The notes beneath the pieces are model-generated. The model was not told where the DNA came from and made no database searches. It saw only the letters and a program-made list of their open reading frames with translations. Below are positions 62,901 to 64,000 of a DNA stretch of 64,000 bases, one piece after another (position 1 is the stretch's first letter; the number at the start of each line of letters is the position of its first letter). The position numbers were made by a program, and so were the translations under genes. The DNA comes from Thalassoroseus pseudoceratinae (GTDB lineage: Bacteria; Planctomycetota; Planctomycetia; Planctomycetales; Planctomycetaceae), in assembly GCF_011634775.1 (NCBI RefSeq), contig NZ_JAALXT010000001.1, positions 310,001 to 374,000 on the forward strand, in the 5' to 3' direction.

Positions 62901-63557
62901 AGTGAAATCAACGGCAACGACTTCCAGCACATTCGTGGCGGGGACTTCGACTTCGGCGATCCACAAGACCTGTTCCTCGTGAACCTCACGACCGGGAAGA
63001 ACCGAATCCTCACGTTCGACGCCGATGTGGTCGGCAGCGGCGTGTTGTTCGTCGAGAGCAAGACAAACCGCATCGAACCCACCGCACTCAACGGCAATGC
63101 CTACAGCAAGATTGCCATCGGTGACTTCGATGACAACCGTCTCGACGACATCTTCCTCTGGGACCCGGCGACCGGAAACAACCGAACCGCCTTGTCCACG
63201 CTGTTCGACACCGATCCGTTCGTCATCAGCACCAACGACGTCGAACCGACCGCCATCAACGGCAACGATTTCGATCAGGTCGTTCCATTGTTCAGCGATG
63301 TCACCGGTCCCGACACCACCGGCCTGTTCTTCTGGGGAGCCACCACCGAGCGATCGCGAATGGCCATGCCGATCGTGCCACCGCTCAACCCGGTCGACAC
63401 GATGGTTGCCTCGGAATTTGCCATCGCTCCGGTTGCAGACTCCGACAACTCGGACTCCACGCCGGAATCAACCCCGTTGGCCCTCGACTTGAACACCGAT
63501 TCCGAATCATCAAGCCTGGACGAAGTCTTCGCCGACTTCGACGCCTTGCTCAACTAA
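47982..63557 (+). CDS. Giant secreted surface protein with LEPR-XLL-like motif, zinc-protease motif, beta-helix-like and Calx-beta-type repeats
   Basis: 5,191 residues in one intact frame. A basic N-terminus leads to LETLEERVLLAA (42-53), the LEPR-XLL-type planctomycete export motif; no classical signal peptide. PPC-like domains (GTYYIGV motifs) lie at ~450-553 and ~808-913, with further VDVYSFEG and VDWYQFEL units at ~1700-2050. A metallopeptidase-like domain at ~585-800 has HEIGHTLGLGH (754-764). Right-handed beta-helix-like regions at ~970-1640 and ~2880-3190 and a beta-propeller-like part at ~2115-2420 follow. From ~3340 come five Calx-beta domains, then six tandem ~119-residue Calx-beta-like units (~4068-4783), then six FFWNP-type repeats, ending in an acidic tail (LDEVFADFDALLN). 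Asp/Asn-rich loops suggest calcium binding. Probably an adhesin or cell-surface matrix protein; cargo of an exporter is possible. AAGGA precedes the ATG. Confidence 0.93.
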   Translation: MVLKHWLDAVYSRMAVGSKSVPRAGLRRRRPQSFSHRNIRPLETLEERVLLAAPQLIGIEPSVGEPVFPGEDTQLNEAFRTLTFDFSEGQEIDPASLDSIQFVRSNDGVFGNGDDITITPGAALIGDETNQVVVRFAENLPDDLYQIILVGTGSDPLQNTDGEAFNNGADQTISFELDLSPQAVAVVPQPILRETLLQINDPNRITDGDTFTLTAGQQTITFEFDTNNTGVATGNVRINMSNAEPATQIATRIANTIRLGVVPGTTTPISEAVGGVTATSDGASVEIRTFDPVGMSLLPTGAPFTPQLTVNVADETMGGAVGTGTSTNRLHLQDRVNVYFNANDPLDAALAENPTFYQLIHVDSADASTIGVFTPESVTFFTESNSVSLQFEEDLPVGVFKLRVGTSSEAGDTLDTAENAGRLFSGGDVETSLDIVGFIGDGNASTTFQDDDYDLHQIEIGNDGTNLNITLTPFNVTMGDQLNGAIRVFDATGAEIASQNTQGIGVAETLSVLNLDAGTYYIGVSSNGNTTYDPTDGSGRNGGTTIGSYRLTANTNDAFIVDDENSSFANATDLGSLGSSSVVIGSQIEPQGQIALPIGVGSNDEPGHRDIQDIVAFPGSVISGETHNGANSVGSVTPSGIPQYFYNFRSDYGVDPVTGSPLFNQITENQKERTREIFELYGRYTGIQFIENDSNIGTTIVTGDPRTVAPVVPPEGLGGIAGTTNTGVPVALMNAISDYGTSPYGGSWFEIAVHEIGHTLGLGHASDIEAYLAGTGAGPGIPGIASGLGETYPGDNDIVHLLRLAPANSTDIDLYEFSIAEDDSQFTAEIIAQRQDNASLLDSVLTVFDDSGNVIAQNNDYNGRDAFLDLVLGAGTYYIGVTSAGNSDYNPSVANSGSGGRTDGEYELSLNVTTAAANALTDADNPGAMSGPNALDGDADGKAGGTFEFSFEVAAPTSTLFVDKVDDVPDRINPTTFAADVGTLENPFNNIDDAIEFANASATPIDVIRILGNSSDAAYLIGFDNSFDPLEDGQEFEIPAGVTVMIDEGAIFKLSAANIDVGTTSQGIDENGAALQVLGTPLRNVFFTSFRDDSVGGDTAGPTPAPQGGEWGGLVFRNDSDFLFRDEFDANLRDELSMSGPLRPSVQDAIENPVFLNFVNQAEFRYAGGRVSVNSVESPYAPIHLIDARPTVTYNTITLSSGAAISASPDSFRDSLDRIGPDIYGNSVTENSLNGMFIRTETASGQEVDRLEGLARFDDTDIVHIIQENVLINGEPGGPFFDGTNNIARVAGRLVIDPNIVVKADGGRIEAERGGAILIAEGTESQPVIITSLSDSRYGIGGTFDTRVENQGMGPFQGAAAGDWGGLTFNAATVGYIDNAFIAFGGGIVQDAGGFTGFNTIEIRQADVRVANSTFENNASGTGGTGGNRNGRGTNRASLIYVQGAQPVIVGNEFVGNAGDVININANSLTAVLNTDQGRATGFSDRYTEYNGNFGPLARNNRMEQNDFNGMAIRGQVLATETVWDDVDIVHILRDMIGSNNHHTFGGLRVQSSTEGSLVVKLDGSSAGFLATGLELDIDDRIGGRVQFIGQPGRPVILTSLSDDTVGASFQLDGTLQTDTNNDGSATTPSAGDWHSIRLDGLSNDRNVEVVNEREQAVGTEFVNNTPSDAQLLGSIAPDLKSGDENRRLGFEVRGTINFDDPTDVDVYSFEGVPGTEVWLDIDRTGGSLDAIVELIRVNGDVRAISLDNGDIFSSLNTAGFSFDTQAYSLEKFSELGGDYYTNNPFDPGMRLILPGTGTNKQTYFVRVRSASVTRDFFGNADINSELTTVGGQPRMSTTGGVTSGEYQLQIRLQQRDEIPGSTVQFSEIAYATTAIDITGLPGHSPLMAETADNNNNNSRGNAQDLGNLLASDRAALGVSGNIDNPNQVDWYQFELDIELIQSIGGLSAGGKNFATVFDIDYANGLTRPDTTISVFNSAGNLIFVGRDSDIEDDQAGGGQMDDQDDLSRGSFGNLDPFIGTTQLPTSGSATYYVAISANSQLPTALNAQFNAGSSNPTVRLEPISSVQRIVEDHIGFVGHTTGANSLGITSSVTPTTGPLLPIETTLDLQTHIVPHTFEDVLLFGNSGRSLFAYNPFTGQQIDSLGLLPNHAPNDLEFRQDGTLYAIGNSGSRGRLIEVNLVSPGSSGVQTENTGGSQSQFWGGIAHWRRGDGNFQRFGAQNNTFDRDNSPTVTLNFERGIYAMGDDGDADDNDSSNPNPNTEEPDRIGDLPNAADVTSLTMPPTGGNTLYAAMSDGTLWSTSVGNAGGSRTFNISSWTQIDISALGLGGSAIQGLTFGPQNLDVIDSVDANADGLPDEVPDGTADLETTIFASVGGQLVAFDIAGTTATPRANTFDTDSDGIADASAISVGPTLSGIAFSPLDFNLWHPTALRGGNAGHGISNSPDGSRTGGYSQDITGGNDSGTFSEQAGGASFYFGLEQYATTNGLNNYFTYQSNNGQYGVINDRIQQDLTTNPNIGNNYNTPGGAYGSLITSPFSLANHDATDKPTLYFNYFLETENSNRLDGDFQDGARVAASTDGGVTWQLLTTNNSVRNIDDSELPEQASVSADAFGPVANPAFGLGDPRQDIQELFDNSGSWRQARVDLANYAGQENVLLRFDFSTYGNMPDRAQGNNLLYPQSTPFGGIPSTVYGNGNDVGGNGDGSSDDNDYEGFYIDDIIIGFAERGEMVTNSNGTGDGFFQVPQSPNALATPEIAAGAYQLEIRPGEVYGVLASELDSTILVTNQFDTNDRLTGSAVSFSAPAGTDVTDQDTFTISDGVWTITFEFDSNNSITDGNVRIPFNIGTTADTMGSLIADAINSTNTVLPDLLPDFDITATSHDNSELVHLAGEHKEGATSVDSTNAGLLTILDPVQVHRKGDQNRLRDQGHIIIRGNEIAHSQNFGISVDAARDPEAKPLLGGAIAFPTLNTARLAPGAVLINNVVVIGDQGQGGILVSGDPNSGNVANSAVPLARIINNTVYGAEQPNGIGIQVTQNAAPTILNNIIANTATGIQTDNTSGQSNTRTVINYNVYAGNNRNGLIAGATFNSNAMIGDEDIVVDQATQPLFIDPANGNFYLAAGTNADPNFAVDTSLNTLGQRDVVTAVTGGLGIPISNLVAPEFDRFGTLRVDDPAQGPVGGGANAFIDRGAIERADFNGPRATMSFIFGQSPDPVDADPTPERAEFENKRILGIQINLDDFDGIGLDDNTVTAAQFTLTRDGVPLTIGDPGTVGADVIFTYNGQTDIVVLNHVSGLFPPGDYQLQIDNDPTTGVRDLASNALQANQDNGDTSFEIDLLGVTLSVDDIMIEEGDFGTTQAQFLVTLSEQTNAVVEVDYTVFTSTDNGDTATANVDYTAFTGTLIINQGQSSGIINVPILGDTMIEGDETFTLELSATPVNARILGADDAERDMNRTAVGTIIDDDPKFSFPTNVPDPQALEDDGQIVFQVALLADPQDSLAVDFSTSETSSLNPATSDVDFTATTGTLILKYEPGPSPIYRVFIEDASGDITEQASLDASSVANLVVPIPVPIIDDIDVEAAEDFNLNLSNPRRVVVDNSGLIIGMGTGVIGIADGVATGTILDNEPVVELGSATITEADEDVILEYPVTVTGDFNQDVTVNFSTIDGSAVTPDDYVLLDSSLTFTEPGLYNVQVQIIGDDIPEGIGENFLLVMELDTPGTANLVGEVNGEVIVTGTIRDDDTPSFFINDVTVLETDDTMNPTEAVFTVTLLNRPQTGDYFVDFNTILGTATLADVTPQSGRLEWLEGVGDDTRQITVPITNDDVAEADKDFFIDLSLPNGVPAPPIAPVILDGRARGLILDDDTPKVQIDNVTAIEGSSLTFSVSVTQLPQAGQDITVDFSTQDVSAIGGFDFTPSSGTLVFTDAGPLVQSITIPTLTDSIDEIFEYFSIELTNVTNAGIADGIGYGSIVDADATLADILSVADQTMLTTEDTTEVVLPTSDGLGQTINYTAAVEFSRPITVTFEDGNLILDPVSGFIGDANIDLTGQTLTEGPLTETFVLTVLPPTVEVSTAVSPVSVDEDSGSSLAYTFTRTGPLDEELTIDFTLAGLAEFGIDYTVAGATNVSASGGSITFAANSSTATLSINPITDTSLEADESVVVMVVPGGGYLVADANQAVGIIDNDDTAVSLSLDTPISVLEDGSDNLVYTFSRAGVIDQDLTVNFTVSGTAVFNDDYTVPVSGSDTFGQAAGTVTFLSGSTTATVTIDPTVDGVLELNETVTLTLASGTNYVLANPVSATGTIINDEVGVGVLVDPIEAIEDEADTLVYTFFRVGPLDQPLVASFDVGGAAIFNEDYTVTGAASFDATSGTVSFPAGVTQVLVTVDPSNDTDLEPDEDVVLSVVPGPGYQLRDEDTATGTILNDETGISVNVSPDSVAEDAGGNIIFTFTRTGLLDTPTTVSFQVGGSASFRSNDQSDYTVQGASGFNPNSGIVTFAPSVSTIEVIVTPEADTVIELDETVTLSLVPGGGYILDTPNTATATILNDDVEVGVTVAPETVFEDGSESLVYTFTRTGLLDAPLTADFTIDGTALLNEDFIVNGADNFSDMAGTVTFAADSDTAIVTLQPIADMDLEDDESLTLTIVPNMDYVAATENTATGTIVNDDTTVTAEVFPAAVDEDGAGILIYTFRRQGFGLDQALTVDLTLSGTAIFQVDYSLRGLASLNGPNATITFAAGSDTVVVNADPQVDLTVEPAETVIFTVEPGLGYNTPSDNVATGTILNDDRLVEPIDFVVITDAPDAPSSVQGEARVITGDFDNSVPGRDDADDIFFWNPITGANGIVFGDGREQNAVIPPLLLNGNDFAEFLVGNFDAGGGDDIFFWNPLTGRNRLIHFTGGAAGTDVTATVETAVIDNSAINGNDFTQVAAGDFNDDNLDEMFFWNPTTGRNRTFDFIAEVPAAVTTVDSFQTNAVPASEINGNDFQHIRGGDFDFGDPQDLFLVNLTTGKNRILTFDADVVGSGVLFVESKTNRIEPTALNGNAYSKIAIGDFDDNRLDDIFLWDPATGNNRTALSTLFDTDPFVISTNDVEPTAINGNDFDQVVPLFSDVTGPDTTGLFFWGATTERSRMAMPIVPPLNPVDTMVASEFAIAPVADSDNSDSTPESTPLALDLNTDSESSSLDEVFADFDALLN
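60183..62330 (+). repeat. Six tandem ~357-bp coding repeats (Calx-beta-like units)
   Basis: Units begin near 60183, 60540, 60903, 61257, 61623 and 61977. Each encodes about 119 residues with the shared frame 'V.V.P..V.ED....L.YTF.R.G.LD..L...F...G.A.F..DY.V.GA', 'G.V.F....T..V...P..D...E.DE...L...PG..Y' and 'ATGTI.NDD'. The units differ enough in DNA sequence to be old duplications kept by selection. Confidence 0.8.
62450..63370 (+). repeat. Six C-terminal FFWNP-type repeats
   Basis: Six units of about 50-59 residues, with cores DDIFFWNP, DDIFFWNP, DEMFFWNP, QDLFLVNL, DDIFLWDP and TGLFFWGA. Each core is followed by a TG.NR segment and most units contain (I/L)NGN(D/A)(F/Y). The pattern resembles FG-GAP/VCBS-type blades and may form a six-bladed propeller. 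Confidence 0.7.
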
Positions 63558-63577
63558 TCGGAAAAGGAACCAACCCC

Positions 63578-63612
63578 AGCCGAGCGATCACGCCCGATCG
63601 TTCGGCTTTTTT
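63578..63612 (+). terminator. Rho-independent terminator of the giant gene
   Basis: AGCCGAGCGATC pairs with GATCGTTCGGCT (12 bp, one G-U), loop ACGCCC, followed by TTTTT. It lies 20 bp after the stop codon. Confidence 0.92.
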
Positions 63613-63662
63613 CGTGGTCCGCCCCGAACCTTCCCCGGCCAAAACCTGTCCAACTCCTACCC

Positions 63663-63690
63663 TTGCGGATTTCGCCGCGATGGATAAAAT
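63663..63690 (+). promoter_or_regulatory. Promoter candidate for tRNA-Val
   Basis: TTGCGG (63663-63668) and TAAAAT (63685-63690) are separated by 16 bases. Transcription would start about nine bases before the tRNA 5' end at 63706. Confidence 0.6.
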
Positions 63691-63705
63691 ACCCATCCAC
63701 CAATT

Positions 63706-63779
63706 GGTCCCGTAACTCAGTTGGCTAGAGTGCCACTCTTACAAAGTGGAAGTCACAGGTTCGAGTCCTGTCGGGACCA
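63706..63779 (+). tRNA. tRNA-Val (anticodon TAC)
   Basis: A 74-nt cloverleaf: acceptor GGTCCCG/CGGGACC, D-arm ACTC-AGTTGGCTA-GAGT, anticodon stem CCACT/AGTGG with loop CTTACAA (anticodon TAC), T-arm ACAGG-TTCGAGT-CCTGT, discriminator A. CCA is not encoded. It decodes GTA/GTG valine codons. Confidence 0.95.
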
Positions 63780-63807
63780 CCTTTTTGATGAAAAATCCCT
63801 GGAATTC

Positions 63808-63834
63808 GCCCTCGGTTTGCCGGGGGCTTTTTTT
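63808..63834 (+). terminator. Terminator downstream of tRNA-Val
   Basis: GCCCTCGG, loop TTTG, CCGGGGGC (8-bp stem with one G-U) followed by seven T residues. Nothing gene-like is seen between here and the window end. Confidence 0.88.
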
Positions 63835-64000
63835 GTGGGGCGGGTGTTCATCGGGTTCGCGGCAATGTGTGCTGGATATTCTGCAAAATGCCATTCCGTG
63901 CGTTCGCCGGGGGTTTCTGAGAATATTCAGAACGGTTTTCGAGCGAATGGCCATGGAACACCTGGGGGTTCACGTTGTAGGTGGGTGATGGTGGCCGTCC

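Noticed and set aside
47982-63557. Possible frameshifts or fusion of several genes in the 15.6-kb frame
   Set aside because: The frame is continuous, has one start with a ribosome site and one stop followed by a strong terminator, and composition is even throughout.
63739-63954. A 71-codon minus-strand frame ending in VPTGLEPVTSTL
   Set aside because: The C-terminus is the reverse translation of the tRNA-Val gene, a well-known annotation artefact. The rest has no features.

Overview
The window reads as a chromosome segment of a planctomycete (Planctomycetota). The evidence is lineage-typical protein features rather than any rRNA: a 5,191-residue surface protein with an N-terminal LEPR-XLL-like sorting motif (LEERVLL), a leucine-rich-repeat protein with the TIGR02996 N-terminal domain, a Cys-type sulfatase, a NodU-type carbamoyltransferase paired with an SxtJ-like membrane protein, secreted squalene-cyclase-repeat and PDZ proteins, and a huge PAS hybrid kinase. 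The species cannot be named from sequence reading alone. Genes sit on both strands in short units. I see no rRNA, CRISPR array, insertion sequence, integrase or prophage.

Layout. 1-12.8 kb: a truncated P-type ATPase, a PPP-type phosphatase, a membrane-anchored spermidine-synthase-like protein, a lipoprotein, SurE, a MobA-like nucleotidyltransferase, a small zinc-ribbon membrane protein, a secreted cyclase-repeat protein, a BshC-like protein, a GT2 glycosyltransferase, an overlapping pair of small unknown genes and a short RecQ helicase. 12.9-24 kb: a three-part export cluster on the minus strand (ABC protein, HlyD adaptor, TolC channel), divergent from a 1,563-residue hybrid sensor kinase followed by an 82-residue protein resembling a lone histidine-kinase dimerisation domain. 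24.3-33.6 kb: tRNA-Ala, a coiled-coil/HEAT protein, a Cys/Pro-rich lipoprotein, a bestrophin-like channel, and a plus-strand run of LuxE-like acyl-activating enzyme, acylating-type aldehyde dehydrogenase and a haem-motif sensor kinase.

33.6-47.5 kb: a minus-strand carbamoyltransferase-SxtJ-nucleotidyltransferase unit, a secreted S10 peptidase, NadD, then a tight minus-strand run trpD - LRR protein - SGNH/TPR hydrolase - sulfatase, and a ChlI-like AAA+ ATPase converging on a PDZ protein. 48-63.6 kb is one giant secreted gene with a zinc-protease motif, beta-helix-like segments, about eleven Calx-beta-type units and six C-terminal FFWNP repeats. A strong terminator and tRNA-Val follow it.

Most notable points: the ABC protein keeps its Walker A but has lost the Q-loop Gln, LSGGQ signature, catalytic Glu, D-loop Asp and H-loop His; the lone DHp-like protein sits 22 bp behind a hybrid kinase whose own His-box segment it resembles; the aldehyde dehydrogenase lacks the hydrolytic Glu and neighbours a LuxE-like enzyme; and the giant protein has zinc ligands without an evident Met-turn. 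All assignments rest on reading motifs by eye. No database search was run.
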